Positions 34,645 through 46,011 of a stretch of 64,000 nt of DNA are shown here, piece by piece. Position numbers and translations under genes: made by a program. This DNA comes from Guadua angustifolia (Eukaryota; Streptophyta; Magnoliopsida; Poales; Poaceae): positions 12,627,161-12,691,160 of the forward strand of contig CM070517.1 in NCBI GenBank assembly GCA_036346375.1, written 5' to 3'. Numbering within the stretch: the first letter of the stretch is position 1; each line of letters begins with the position of its first letter. Under the pieces are notes generated by a model, which had not been told where the DNA came from, did no database searches, and worked only from the letters and a program-made list of their open reading frames with translations.

Positions 34645-34953
34645 GGGCGCCTTGGTGCATGGGGAAAGGGGGGATGATCAGTTAATCGACTGAAACAGAC
34701 ATAGAAGAACCCTTGTAAACACTTCCTCCATTCCTCAACAAAGAGCTAGTAGGACGTAGGGCTATTATCCAAGCTTGGGGGTCCGAACCTGGGTAAATCG
34801 TGGTGTCCATTGGTTTGCCAATTCCCGGATCCATCGTTGAGAGACATTAGGGTTTCCAGCCATGAAGATGCCCTCTACCGAACCATATCTTCCGTCCAGG
34901 GAGTAGCTACTCTGTTCATTGACGGGATCTTGTCGCATTTAAATACGCCGGCT

Positions 34954-34975
34954 GTGGCGCGCTGTAGGGGCTAGT
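34954..34975 (+). other. Primer-binding-site region of Tat-3
   Basis: GTGGCGCGCTGTAGGGGC follows the LTR end. It is a degraded version of the TGGCGCGCCAGGTAGGGG seen after the Tat-2 LTR. Confidence 0.45.
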
Positions 34976-35042
34976 GGTTGGCCTATCCGCCATTTCTCCA
35001 GCAGATTTTGGCTTTCCATTCGAAAGGACCTTGCATTCGGTG

Positions 35043-36672
35043 ATGGCGGGTTCACACTCGAAGCGGCAAGAGGTGGCGGAGGCTAGCAGCACCCAGAACA
35101 AGTCCCGGCGTTCTCGCCGGACAAGGATCGCCACGCCGCCCACAGCAGAGGGCGGTGGCACCCCACAACAATGGCCGAAGCTTCGGTTCGGCGTCGGCCG
35201 CCATGGAGGCCGCCACTCCGCCGTAACTCGATGTTGTTCGTCTCCTCCTGGACCACCCTTCGGTGGAACTTGCAGGAGACACCCCGGCCACGCCGTGGCT
35301 GTGGGATATTGCGGGCCTCGTGGACGCGGCTCAGCTCCGCGTAGGGATGCTTGACCGGTCTGAGACCATCGGTTCCCCTCAGCCAAGGGTGCCCGCAGAG
35401 CGCAGCCAAGCTTCCAGCTGCCCTCGCAGGAAGCGCTCTGGCAAGGCAGGCCAGAGTAAGGGAAAGGGCATGCAAGAAGAAGGTCCCAGCTCCGCGAGGG
35501 GCCGTGGGGACCTGAGGGCCCATCTGGAGCTCCGGTGCCAGCGGTGAGGCAGTGATTTGCGTGATCACCAGCAGCGTCGCCACACTCACGACGGACGGAT
35601 GGCCCCTGGGGGTGAGAGTTCCTCTCATGACTCTCACCTTCAGAGCGAGGAGGAGGTCCGCTCCTCCAACTCGTTGGGGAGTCACGGTCCGCCTCCCCAA
35701 AGACGGTTTTCGTGTCGGGTTAGGAGGACGGCAGATCCCAGACTGGCGTTGGATGCCAGGCGTTCTCCCGACGGCTGCACCGCATGGTGTGGCCCGAAAG
35801 GTTTCGCCCGGCCTCCATCGAGAAGTATGACGGCACCACCAACCCGAAGGTGTTTCTGCAGATCTACACCACTGTGGTACGTGCCGCTGGCGGGTCTGGA
35901 AAGGCCATGGCCAACTACTTCCCAACGGCCTTGACGGGGTCTGCCCAGTCCTGGCTATTGAACCTCCCGCGAGGGTCGATGCACTCGTGGGAGGAGTTGT
36001 GCGGCCTCTTCGTCGCCAACTTCCAAGGCTCCCACGCACAGCCGGGCATGGAGGACGATCTCCATGCCCTCGAGTAGGAAATAGGGAAGTCATTGCGCGA
36101 CTTCATCCGGTGGTTCTACCACTGTCGCAACACGATTCCCCGAATTTCAGAGCAGTCGGTCATCATCGCCTTTCGAAGAGGCGTTCGCGACCGTAAGATG
36201 CGGGAAAAGATGGCGACCCGCGACATCGCCACCACCTCCAAGCTCTTCTCCCTAGCACACAAGTGCGCGCGGGCGGCAGAGGCTCGAGGGCCGACGTCTG
36301 GCGCTGCGCGAGGATGTGGCGGGGACGAGGCCGGGACCTCGAGGGGCCCCGATCCTGCAGGCAAGAAGCCACGGAAACGCGAGGCGGCTGAGACCAGGCG
36401 GGTCCTGGCCGCCGAGTGCAAACGCGAAGACGCCCGGCCGCCGAAGTGCGACCACCATGATCGGCGGGACGACCGCCGTGAACGGCGGGATGACCGCCGA
36501 GGCCGGCGTGGTGACCACCGCGGTCGGACGAATGACCGCCGCGAGGAAAAGGAGGGCGAGCCCTTCTGCCTGATTCACCAGACCAACTCTCATGGCCTGG
36601 ATGATTGCCGGGTTGTGAACAAGATGGTCGAGCGGCAGCTCAAGGAGCGTCGCCCCCGTGACGATGACTAAG
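35043..36672 (+). pseudogene. gag: Tat-3 gag
   Basis: First ATG at 35043 (MAGSHSKRQEVAEASSTQNK). Frames shift several times before the capsid core at ~35784-36300: FRPASIEKYDGTTNPKVFL, VRAAGGSGKAMANYF, AQSWLLNLPRGSMHSWEEL, FQGSHAQPGMEDDL, then RDFIRWFYHCRNTIPRIS, VIIAFRRGVRDRKMRE. An Arg/Asp-rich stretch (36440-36550, many DDRR and RRGDHRG words) leads to the knuckle-like FCLIHQTNSHGLDDCRVV. A TAG at ~36075 splits the core. Confidence 0.85.
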
Positions 36673-36704
36673 ACGAAGACCCCGCCTCGCTGGCCTTCTA
36701 GCAA

Positions 36705-37485
36705 GTGGATCGTGTTGTGGCATACATTCACGGTGGTTCGTCCACCTACTCCTCCAACGCTTCCTACAAGCGGTTGAGGAGGGAGGTCTGTGCCACGGCG
36801 TCGAGTTCAGGGGCGTGTCGGATGCTGAAGTGGTCGGAGGAGCCGATCACCTTTAGTCAGGCTGACCACCCTAAGAGCACCGCCGGCACAGGCCACCTTC
36901 CGATCGTGGCTTCTCCTACGATCCGGAACATGAGGCTCGGCCGAGTGCTGATGGACGAAGGGAGCTCCATCAACCTCTTGTCCTTTGAAGCTTTTCGGGC
37001 GCTCCAGGTGCCAAACCAGAGCCAGTGCCCGCTCGCTTTTCACTGGCGAGCCTCGGGCTAGCATGGTCTCCCTGGGCCAGGAGTGCCTTCCTGTCACCTT
37101 CGGGGAGAAAAGCAACTTCCGTACGGAGCTGGTCGACTTCGAAATTGCCGATTTCGACCTCCCATACAATGCCATACTTGGCCGACCCGCTTTGGCCAAG
37201 TTTATGGCGGCAACCCACTATGGCTACATGGTGGTGAAGATGCCATGGCCTGGTGACCCCATAACCTTCTGGGTGGACAGGTCAGAGGCTTTGCGCAGCC
37301 ACAAGCACGCATTAGACCTGGCCGGTGCCACCTATGGGAAGCTGGCTGATGCCGCCTTCCCGAGAACCCCTCAGGCGCAGACCCGCGCCTCGCCTGGCTC
37401 GGCCGGTGAGGTAAAGGAGATCTCCCTAAGTGCGGGCAGGCCCGGGAAGTCCGTCTTCATTAGTGCCAGCCTCAGTGCCAAATAG
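36705..37485 (+). pseudogene. pol: Tat-3 protease
   Basis: RMLKWSEEPITFSQADHPK, then VLMDEGSSINLLSFEAF. The catalytic D-G-G-S reads D-E-G-S here, so the second residue is changed. After a frameshift near 37055 the sense continues with DFEIADFDLPYNAILGRPAL and a linker ending SVFISASLSAK, stop at 37485. Confidence 0.8.
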
Positions 37486-37486
37486 G

Positions 37487-38694
37487 AAGACGTGCTCGTC
37501 ACATTCCTCCGGTCTAATTCCGACGTGTTCGCCTAGCAACCATCCGATATGACTGGGGTCCCCAGGGAGGTGATCGAGCACCGACTAGCTACGCTCCCTG
37601 AGGTGCGCCCAGTCCATCAAAAGGTCCGGCGCCAGGCACTAGATCGCCAAGATGCCATTCGGGAGGAGGTATAGAAGTTGTTGTGCGCATGGATCATCTG
37701 GGAAGTCTCTCATCCTGAGTGGCTTGCCAACCCTGTGCTCGTCAAAAAGTCCAACGGGAAGTGGCGGATGTGCGTCGATTTCACCGACCTCAACAAGGCC
37801 TGCCTGAAGGACCCTTATCCCCTACCGCGTGTCGATCTCATTGTTGATTCCACGGTGGGATGTGAGCTGCTGTGCTTTCTGGATGCATACTCTGGGTACC
37901 ATCAAATTAGCATGGCGGTAGAAGACGAAGACAAAACCGCTTTTGTAACACCCATGGGTGTCTACTGTTATGTTAGAATGGCTTTTGGGTTAAAGAATGC
38001 TGGTTCCACTTACCAACACGCCATGCATATCACTTTTCGTCCACAGATAGGGCGCAACCTTGAGGTGTATGTCGACGACCTGGTCGTGAAAGTGAGAAAC
38101 AGTGAAGACCTGATTGAAGACCTGGAGGAAACCTTTGCCAACCTCCGGAAGAATCGTTTGAAGCTCAACCCCGAGAAGTGCGTGTTCGGCGTACCCTCCG
38201 GAAAGCTGTTAGGGTTCCTCGTGTCCAGGCGGGGCATTGAGGTCAATCCTGACAAGATAGCGGCCATCGAACACATGAAGCCGCCCGGTCGACTCATGCA
38301 GGTGCAATGCCTGGCTGGTCGCCTGGCCTCCCTCGGGCGATTTATTGCCCAACTGGGAGATAGAAGCCTGTCTCTTTTCAAGCTACTGAAGAAGACAAAC
38401 CATTTCGAGTGGACTGGGGAGGCTCAACAAGTGTTTGAAGACTGGCAAGATTTCTCCTCCCCACCAAGATCGGGTCACCCCTCAACTTTGGCGAATCGCC
38501 GCTTCTCAGACATCATCAGCTACCCTGCAATGGTGAGCACGGTACTGGTGGTGGAGAGGGAGGGCATCCAGAAGCCAGTCTACTACATCAGTAAGGTGCT
38601 GCACGAAGCGAAGGCTAGATACCCTCAAGCGCAGAAGATGCTATACGTCGTCCTGGTGGCGTCCAGGAAGCTGCGGCACTACTTTCAAGGGTGA
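37487..38694 (+). pseudogene. pol: Tat-3 reverse transcriptase and first RNase H
   Basis: Starts with VLVTFLRSNSDVFA and VPREVIEHRLATLPEVRPV. Stops lie near 37536 and 37672. From 37678 it is open for 338 codons: WRMCVDFTDLNKACLKDPY, FLDAYSGYHQISM, and an intact catalytic VYVDDLVVK. RNase H: VSTVLVVEREGIQKPVYYI, ARYPQAQKMLYVVLVASRK. A stretch at 38440-38520 (DWQDFSSPPRSG...) is out of frame. A TGA at 38692 separates it from the next domain in the same frame. Confidence 0.9.
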
Positions 38695-38703
38695 GAGATT
38701 ACA

Positions 38704-39330
38704 GTGGTCACTGCTTATCCTCTACGAGAAATCCTCCACAATCAGGAGGCAGAAAGTCGTATTGCCAAGTGGTCGATGGAGGTGGGGGAATTATGTCTCA
38801 AATTTGTACCCCGCACCGCCATCAAGAGCCAGAAGTTGGCGGAGTTCATTGCCGAGTGGACTCCTGCCGCTCCTGAAGCTGAAGAAGCACCCGCGCCTTC
38901 CCCCTGGACCTTGTTTTTCGACGGCTCTTTCAGGCTCGAAGGCGTAGGGGCTGGAGTGGTCCTGGTCTCCCCGACCGGTGACATCCTCCAATACATGGTC
39001 GTCCTTGACTTCAAGGCCACCAACAACATTGCTGAATACGAAGGTCTGCTGACAGGGCTGCGCGTCGCCTCAGCGCTGGGTGTTCGGCGCCTTCAAGTTA
39101 AGGTGACTCCTTGCTGATCATCAATCAAGCGCAGAAGGAATTTCAATGCTTTGATCCTACCATGGCTGCCTACTTGGCGGAGGTTAGGAAAATGGAGCGC
39201 CATTTTGAAGGACTGGGATATATCCATATCCCTAGACGCGACAACCACCTGGCGGACGAGCTTTCACAGCTTGCATCCTCAAGAGCCTTTGCTCCAGTCG
39301 GAGTCTTTGAAGAAAGACTCCCACGACCAT
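38704..39330 (+). pseudogene. pol: Tat-3 second (archaeal-type) RNase H
   Basis: LFFDGSFRLEGVGAGVVLV, NNIAEYEGLLTGL, then a one-base loss at ~39105 that shifts KGDSLLIINQ into the next frame, and RDNHLADELSQLASS. All four acidic positions are present across the two frames. This domain downstream of the ordinary RNase H is typical of Tat. Confidence 0.85.
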
Positions 39331-39333
39331 CCG

Positions 39334-39490
39334 TCGTTGCCCCCGCTCCAGGTGGGGAGGACGGTATCGCCGTCGTTGCCCCCGCTCCCGGCGGGGAGGA
39401 CGGTATGGCCGTCGTTGCCCCCGCTCCACGCGGGAAGGACGGTCCCACTGTCGTTGCCCCCGCTCCACGCGGGGAGGACGGCAGTGCCGC
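39334..39490 (+). repeat. 39-bp in-frame minisatellite between RNase H and integrase
   Basis: Four units encode VVAPAPGGEDGIA, VVAPAPGGEDGMA, VVAPAPRGKDGPT and VVAPAPRGEDGSA. The frame is kept through all four. A flexible Pro/Gly/acidic linker is implied. Confidence 0.9.
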
Positions 39491-40802
39491 CGATGCGGCA
39501 CTCGGGGTAAAACCTGGCCCAACTGAGTACCCGGGCGATCACCGTGTGATCGCCACTCTTGGCCGGGAAGGGCAATGGATGGACCCCATCCTAGGCTTCC
39601 TGCGGGACCGAGAGATCCCCGACGAAGATGCCTCTGCTGAAAAGATAGCACGAAAGGCCATGTGCTACTCTCTAGTGGATGGGGACCTGTACTGCCGAAG
39701 CAGAAACAGAATCCTCCTAAAGTGCATCACTCGGGAAGAGGGGAGAGCCCTGCTCTCTGATATCCATGGAGGTATGTGCGGGAGCCATATGTCCGGCCGG
39801 ACGCTTGTCGGCAAAGTGTTCTACCAAGGATTTTATTGGCCAACTGCCCTCCAGGATGCTTGCGCGCTAGTGCGAACATGCGAAGCATGCCAATTCTCCG
39901 CCAAGCAAATCCACCGTCTAGCCCAAGCTATGCAAACCATCCCGCTCTCTTGGCCGTTCGCGGTCTGGGGGCTGGATATCCTGGGCCCGTTCCCACGGGC
40001 CACAGGGGGCTTCACCCACCTGTTTGTTGCCATCGACAAATTCACCAAGTGGGTCGAAGCCGAAGAAGTACGTGCCATCACGGCCTCCGCTGCTATCAAA
40101 TTCATCCACGGGATCTTCACCCGCTTTGGAGTCGCCAATCGCATCATCACCGACAACGGCACTCAATTCACCAGTGCGGCTTTCCTGGAGTTCTGCGAAG
40201 AGATGGGTACCAAGGTATGCTTTGCTTCGGTGGCCCATCCCAAGAGTAATGACCAAGCTGAGCGTGCCAACGCGCTGGTATTGAGGGGCTTGAAGACCAG
40301 AGCATTCGATCGGCTCCATAAGCAGGGGGCACGGTGGACGAAGAGTTCTCGCCAGCTGTGGTCGCCCAAACCACACCTGCCGGGCGATCGGCGAGACGCT
40401 TTCTTCCCGGTCCACGGCAACAAGCCGCCCTCCCGCTCGAAGCCAAGTTGTTCGCTCGCCACGCCCTCGCTGCTCAAATGAGGAAGGAGAAGAAGACCAC
40501 CGCGGTGATGACGCTAACCTTTTGGGGAGGTGCGGATCGGCAGCCTCACAAGACCGCCCGATACCAAAGAAAGCTCTCAGCGATACCACACCGCCCGGTC
40601 TTCGAGAGAACACCGCGCTTGGCGACTGGTCTTGCGTAAAATCCAGACGCATGCTGGGCTTCATAAACTGTCTCCCCGCTGGGAGGGCCCCTTTAAGGTG
40701 GTCTCAGTATCTCAACCCGGGGCGGTCCGATTGGCTACCGAGGATGATCAAGAGCTGGCCAACTCCTTCAACGTGGAGTTGTTGCGAAAGTTTTACCCTT
40801 AA
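39491..40802 (+). pseudogene. pol: Tat-3 integrase
   Basis: HHCC zinc region intact: HGGMCGSHMSGRTLVG...CEACQ. Core: WGLDILGPFPRATGG, KFTKWVEAEEV, RIITDNGTQFTSAAF, AHPKSNDQAERANALVL, so the D,D,E set is intact. The frame shifts at ~40330 and again near 40440. The C-terminal part LSPRWEGPFKVVSVSQPGA to NVELLRKFYP ends at 40802, the natural pol end. Confidence 0.9.
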
Positions 40803-42264
40803 AAAGCTATAAGTTCCCAGTGGTCCGCTTTGACCGGTTGTGTGGATGAGTTTTCCCCCGGCTGGTCGGTGGCTGCTGATGATTAGCAAAGTTATTTACC
40901 TTAAGAGCTTTTGCTTTATTCTTCTTGCTTGTCCCTTGGTGGGAAAGCTTGCGTGGAGATGTCGCGCATTCTAGCGATTTGGCTGCTCTTTGCTAAGCCG
41001 TGGTGACTCCTGGCCCTCGCGTCGTGCCCGGACGGGTGACCAGGAGCGTGAACCTGGCACGGTGGCTCAAACGCAGCCCGTACACCTCAGTTCGGCTCAA
41101 TGAAGCACCGACGGCTGTCTCCGCGAGCACCGCATAAGCCCAATATCCCTCTTGGGAACCTGCTCCCATGCCATGTAGCGTCGTGGAATAACCCCACGTC
41201 ACAAGAGCTTAAGCCCCAAAGAAAGGGACCATGACATAACCACGCAAGGACTTACGTCCCTTAATATGTTTTCTGCATGTTTTGTGCAATGCCTACTTGT
41301 GTTTTCAGAGCTATGCGCAACCAGAGATGAAGTGCCGGAGTGCTCAGAGTCTGGCACCGATGTAACCCCGTGGCGCCGGGCGAGTAGGTGGGCGACACGC
41401 CCGCTGGCCGGGCGAGCGCCCATGTGGCCCCTAGCAACGGGCAGTAATCATGCCCCGCGCCAAATAATGCCCACGGTGATCCAAATGCAGTGTGCGACCA
41501 CGCCTAGCCCGCCGGGCGAGCAGGTGGGCGACCACGCCCTACTCGCCAAAGCGTTGGCCTCCATGACCGGTCAAGGAGCTGGTCGCCCAGTGGCTTATGG
41601 CAAAGATAAGTTGTTCACTTTACAGTACCAACTTATTTTTTTGCATTTATACCCTGTTGGGTTGAATTATGCGCAGCTGTCACTGGCTCTCATCACCTAA
41701 GGACTCCTTGCTGATAAGAGGAAATGCCTAGCGTTTGTGTCGCAAGGGCGCGTGACTGGGAGTGCGAGTGTGGCACGGTGACTCAAACGCGGCCCATACA
41801 CCTGGGTTAACTCTGCGAAGTCCTGCTGGCTGTCTTCGTGAGCACCGCAGGCCAAGTACCGCTCCTGTAAGCTCACCTCCTTGTTGCGCAGTGCTATGGT
41901 CAGACTCCAAGAGATCACAGGAATATAAGTTCCAAAAGGGCAAGAGTCAGTGACATCTTTATGCGTAAACTTAAGACTTTGTTCGTCTACATTCTGCATA
42001 CTTTGCACAACTCCTGTTCGCAGTATTGCAATCACTCAAGAAATGCCTAAGTGTCGACCTAACTTGGGTGCTTAGGTTCGCGTTATGGCTAAGGGCTAGG
42101 GGCTGATTGCCCGAAGATTGAGTTGAGCAAGCACATCAAAAATGCGAACAGATGAACATGACCAGGTGAAACCAAAATGTACCAACTTCATTACAGTTAT
42201 TGATAATGTTCTGGCATACAAAAACAGGAGGAAAGAAGAAAACAAAAGAAGGCGGCCCGGGCCA
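40803..42264. repeat. Spacer between convergent pol and accessory gene, with ~700-bp-offset duplication
   Basis: No gene seen. The block ~40995-41330 (GGCACGGTGGCTCAAACGCA, GAGCACCGCATAAGCCC, TTCTGCATGTTTTGTGCAA) recurs in diverged form at ~41705-42030 (GGCACGGTGACTCAAACGCG, GAGCACCGCAGGCC, TTCTGCATACTTTGCACAA). Between them, 41370-41600 has GGGCGACCACGCC words like those of the LTR array. Confidence 0.65.
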
Positions 42265-44458
42265 TCAGTCGCTGTTGACGACTTCGATGCCCCCGCCATC
42301 ATCTTCGGCCTCCGGCTCCATCGCTGCTGCCGCACCAAGGTCTAGGGCTTCGACCGTCATCATGCTGACGACGCACTCCGCGGCCTCCTACACGCTGCGT
42401 GCGCCTGAGCCTCGTCTCCCTCAATGCCGTCCACGATGGTCATTGGGTTGAAGGCGGCGTTGCAGCTGGCGTAGCACGCGAGCACGAAGGTTGTGGTGAC
42501 CCTGGCGACTTGTTGCCCTTCCTGGATGGAGCGGGCGGCCATGGCGGCTGGTAGGCCGGAGAGCACATCGGTGACCCGAGTGATGCAAAGGCGATCAGAC
42601 GCCGTGGCTCCAGCTGCTCACGAAGGTCCACCTCAAGAAGGTTAAGACCGCGCCATGCGCCGGTATGATGACCGGAGCATGGTTGCGATGTTATGTAGCA
42701 CCCGCCGCTGCTCCTCCACTGCCTCCCTCCGCGCAGCCTCGGCCTCCTGCACCCAGGCGAGTAAGGTCGCCCCGGTGGCCCTCTCTTGGGCCAACTACGC
42801 CTCTGCCCTCTCCAGCTCCCCGCGCAGCGTCTCCACTTGCTGCGTCACAAGGACTTCGCGCTAGGTGGTTGCCGTGAGGAAAGTGGTCACGGCTACGAGC
42901 GCCTCGCAAAGCTCGGCATGCAGCGTACGCAAGTCGGCGGCGCGGGCGGTGGGGGCGATCAAAGCTGGAGGAGCACGAGCGCTTGTCCCGATGACGTCAG
43001 GTCTGGCGACTTCGGAGCCGCCAGGCTGCATCTGCGCAGAAGTGCCCGCCACGCCCGTCGGCGCTGCAGATGTCTACATGGGCGGGGTGCTTTGGCGATC
43101 CGCCCTCGGAGGTGATTTGAAGCTGAAGGAGGTAACCGCCACTGCAAGCCTGCTCGGGCCTGCACTAGCGGTGGCTGGACTCGGCGCCATTGGAGTTGGC
43201 GCTGAGAGAATCGGCGCCGATGGAGACGGCGCCGCATGGGTTGGAGTCGGCGTCGGTGTGGCCGGCTCCAAAGGAGGGGCGGCAGGCGTCGCCGCCCCGG
43301 AGGAAGACGTCGCCGCTTCGGGCACGCTCGGCGGAGTTGTCGAGGCAGAGGCGGCGGAAGTTGGGCTCCTGCACCCTCTTGGGGCTCACCAGAGCGCCCG
43401 AGCAATAGGCCGCTTGTTCAAGCTCCGGTCGGCGACCCGAGGTTGGTCCCTAATCACTAAGGGACCACGGGCCGGCACCACGGCGGGACCAGTGGAGTCC
43501 ATCGCCGGGAAGGATTGTATGATCTGGAGGCGTTCTGCAAACTCCAGATCACAGAGCGACCGGGCGTTGACCAGAAACTCCAAGCCGCTGGGCACCGGCG
43601 AATCAGCACAGACAGCCACCTGGAAAGGCTGGACCCATCCAGGTTTCCATCACCTGGCACCAGAAAAAGACAGAAATGTTAACTGATGATGACCGCGAGG
43701 AAGAATATGCATTCAAGGGGAAGAGTGAGAAGACTTACTGCCTGGATACGTGCGCGTCATGTCGTCGTCCCCTGTATGTTTCCATGTAGGGCGGGCGTGA
43801 TGATGCAGGGGGCTGATCCTCCGGGCCACGAAGTCCCGGACTACCAGTGCTCCAATCAGGCCGGCGCCCCGCAACCGATCGATGCGGGCCACCATTGCCA
43901 GGAGCTCTGCCGTCTCCTCAATGGGCGAGCTCCAGCTCTCGCAGGTCTTCGCCCGCACGCAAGGAACTCCCAGAAGGTTGACCCCGCTGTCGTCGCCGAC
44001 ATAGAGCCAATCGCCTCGCCAGTTCTTCCAGTTGGAGCGTGGCTGGAAGGGAATGTAGCGGGGGGCCGACCCATCATGGAGGCCGAAGTGACAGCTCCCG
44101 GTGACTCCCCCACTGTCGGAGGTGGTGCGGCAAGTGAAGAAGTAGCGAAAGAGGGGAGATTGGGCATTACCCCCACGAACATCTCGCAGAGGTAAGCGAA
44201 GGTGGAGAGAAGAACAATGGAGTTGGGGGAAAGATGAAGATGGTGAATCTCGTAGAAGTGGAGGACGGTGAGGAAAAATTCGGAGAATGGCGGCACCAGG
44301 CCTGCCATAAGCCCCCAGGTGAAGACAACAATCTCCCCTAGCTCGCAATTTGGCACGACGGTCCCCTAGCGAGGATGAAGGGAACCCCCGGGTGCCATCC
44401 CAGTGGCGAAGTCCATCTGGCATTGCCCGGCAGTGGAAGGAAGAAGAGGCTGCGCCAT
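42265..44458 (-). pseudogene. Tat-3 antisense accessory gene, PF04195 (Transposase_28)-like
   Basis: ATG at 44458 (MAQPLLPSTAGQ). A TAG follows after 30 codons. The same frame continues GEIVVFTWGLMAGLVPPFSE, LTVLHFYEIHHLHLSPNSIV, LCEMFVGVMPN. The frame shifts and goes on with FQPRSNWKNWRGDWLYVGD and LIGALVVRDFVARRISPL, ending at a donor near 43735. A probable intron (43735-43655) is followed by a Pro/Ala/Ser-rich region and a coiled coil (~42850-42660, LRGELERAEA, AARREAVEEQRRVLHN). It ends EDDGGGIEVVNSD at 42265. The N-terminal part matches the 'putative gypsy type transposon' domain. Despite the name no transposase activity is established. Its role is unknown. Confidence 0.75.
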
Positions 44459-44557
44459 CAGAGCGAAAACAGTGTTCTTCAAGCAAAAGAGACGAAAAGG
44501 CAAAGAGCAAGATGTGAAGATGATCAGAAGGTGTAAACTGTTACGTGGGGGTGTGCA

Positions 44558-44565
44558 TATATATA
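44558..44565 (-). promoter_or_regulatory. TATA box of Tat-3 accessory gene
   Basis: Minus strand GATCTATATATATGCAC, ~100 bp upstream of the ATG at 44458 and outside the 3' LTR. Arranged as in the other two accessory genes of the window. The remaining stretch to the LTR (44566-44742) shows nothing else. Confidence 0.6.
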
Positions 44566-44742
44566 GATCCCCCGCGAAGACGGTTCACGAACAAGCAAAA
44601 GGCGTGGTGTTTCAGGTCCCAAGAAAAATCGGCAGAGGTAGAGAAAACCGAAGCAATTGAGTACGCAAAGGTGGTGGGACCATCCAGGAGCGCACTAGCA
44701 TTAAATAAGGTCTGAGAAGCAACTAACGCGCGCTCCAGGACG

Positions 44743-44756
44743 ACCCCGGGGGCTAC
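44743..44756 (+). other. Polypurine tract region of Tat-3
   Basis: ACCCCGGGGGCTAC directly before the LTR start TGTCGATGTAC. This G-rich variant is common before gypsy LTRs of this type in grasses. Confidence 0.55.
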
Positions 44757-46011
44757 TGTCGATGTACTTTGCACCGGGGTACCCTCTCCACCGCAAAAGT
44801 AATTGGCCCAAGGAGTGGCCTGGCCCAACAAGCCCACGTGGCCTCGGGCGAGCAACTGGCGATTATGCCTCGCTTGCCGAGCGAAGCGACCACGTGGCAC
44901 CTGGCGGCAGTCGGGCGACCACGCCGCCACGAAGCGAAGCGACCCACGCGTTTCGGCGAAAGCAACAATACGCCGCCACGGGCGAAGCGGCCCACATGGC
45001 ACCAAAGGCAATGGGCGACACTCGCTCACGGGCGAGAAGCCCACGGGCACTGGCGAAAGTAACTGGCGGTCACGCCTACTCACCAGCGTAGTGGCTTACG
45101 TGGCACCTGGCGGGCGGGCGACCACGCCCGCTCACGGAGAGAAGCCCACGCTGCCTCGGCGAAAGCAACTGGCGGTCACGCCGCCGCCGAGCGAGCAACC
45201 ACGTGGCACTCGGCGGGCACCGGGCGACCACACCGCCACCAGACGGAAGCCCACGTGGCCCTCGGCGGCAGCTGGCAACACGCCGTCACGGACGAGTGGC
45301 CCACGTGGCCTATGAAGTGACCTGATGAGTGGGCGGGCGTCTAGGCCCCCCTTGTCAGGCCACGAAGGCAACCAAAGGATTGAAGGGAAGGCTTCACCTC
45401 GAAGTTTCCCTCCCCTAGCACCTCATGTCAGGGTCATTAATTGTAAAGGATTCAGCTTTTTGACATGACAACGGCTCACCCCTCTGACACCTCTTACCAA
45501 CCCGTCGTAGGGGTGTCCTGTTCCAGGCAGACCGGGCGAGGCCTCTCACCGACATTAAATGAGGTTCGAAGGACAAGGCCACGGAGGCTCATGTAATAAA
45601 TGAGTCGTGGGTCGACGTGGAAGATGGAATGATGGGTGTAATTAATGTGTTGTAGATAAGTATAGCGCCACCTTCTCCCTTGCCCAGGTTGGCCTGTCTA
45701 TATAAGGGCGCCTTGGTGCATGGGGAAAGGGGGTGATCAGTTGATCGACTGAAGCAGACATAGAAGAACCCTTGTAAACACTTCCTCCATTCATCAACAA
45801 AGAGCTAGTAGGATGTAGGGCTATTACCCAAGCTTGGGGGCCCGAACCTAGGTAAAACATGGTGTCCATTGGTTTGCCAATTCCCGGATCCATCGTTGAG
45901 AGACATTAGGGTTTCCAGCCATGAAGATGCCCTCTACCGAACCATATCTTCCGTCCAGGGAGTAGCTACTCTGTTCATTGACGGGATCTTGTCAGGCGAA
46001 ATACGCCGACA
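44757..46011 (+). mobile_element. 3' LTR of Tat-3
   Basis: TGTCGATGTACTTTGCACCG to AAATACGCCGACA, 1255 bp. Its unique part (from ~45305) is close to that of the 5' LTR but with roughly 5% or more differences by eye. It carries fewer GC-rich repeat units. TATA box at 45699-45705. Confidence 0.85.

Larger units (their letters stand above)
33399..34953 (+). mobile_element. 5' LTR of Tat-3
   Basis: TGTCGGTGTACTTTGCACCG at the start; ends AAATACGCCGGCT. It is ~300 bp longer than the 3' LTR because it has more GC-rich internal repeat units. TATA box at 34638. Confidence 0.85.
33399..46011 (+). mobile_element. Complete Tat-lineage gypsy element (Tat-3) inside hAT
   Basis: Two LTRs in direct orientation (33399-34953 and 44757-46011), flanked by TCCGG (33394-33398) and TCTGG (46012-46016), a 5-bp duplication with one CpG-type C-to-T change. 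The internal region has gag and pol on the plus strand and an antisense accessory gene before the 3' LTR. All reading frames carry stops or shifts, so it is structurally complete but not functional. Confidence 0.9.

Noticed and set aside
35083..36093. 336-codon minus-strand frame
   Set aside because: Antisense shadow of Tat-3 gag; Arg/Pro/Gly/Ser bias and no motif.
39918..40664. 248-codon minus-strand frame
   Set aside because: Antisense of the integrase, whose motifs are clear on the plus strand.
42865..43686. 273-codon plus-strand Ala/Gly/Val-rich frame
   Set aside because: Opposite strand of the Pro/Ser/Ala-rich part of the accessory gene, which has splice sites and coiled-coil sense on the minus strand.
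43713..44510. A DNA-transposon transposase, as the name Transposase_28 suggests
   Set aside because: No DDE motif or terminal repeats belong to it; it is an accessory gene inside a retrotransposon, and the domain name is historical.
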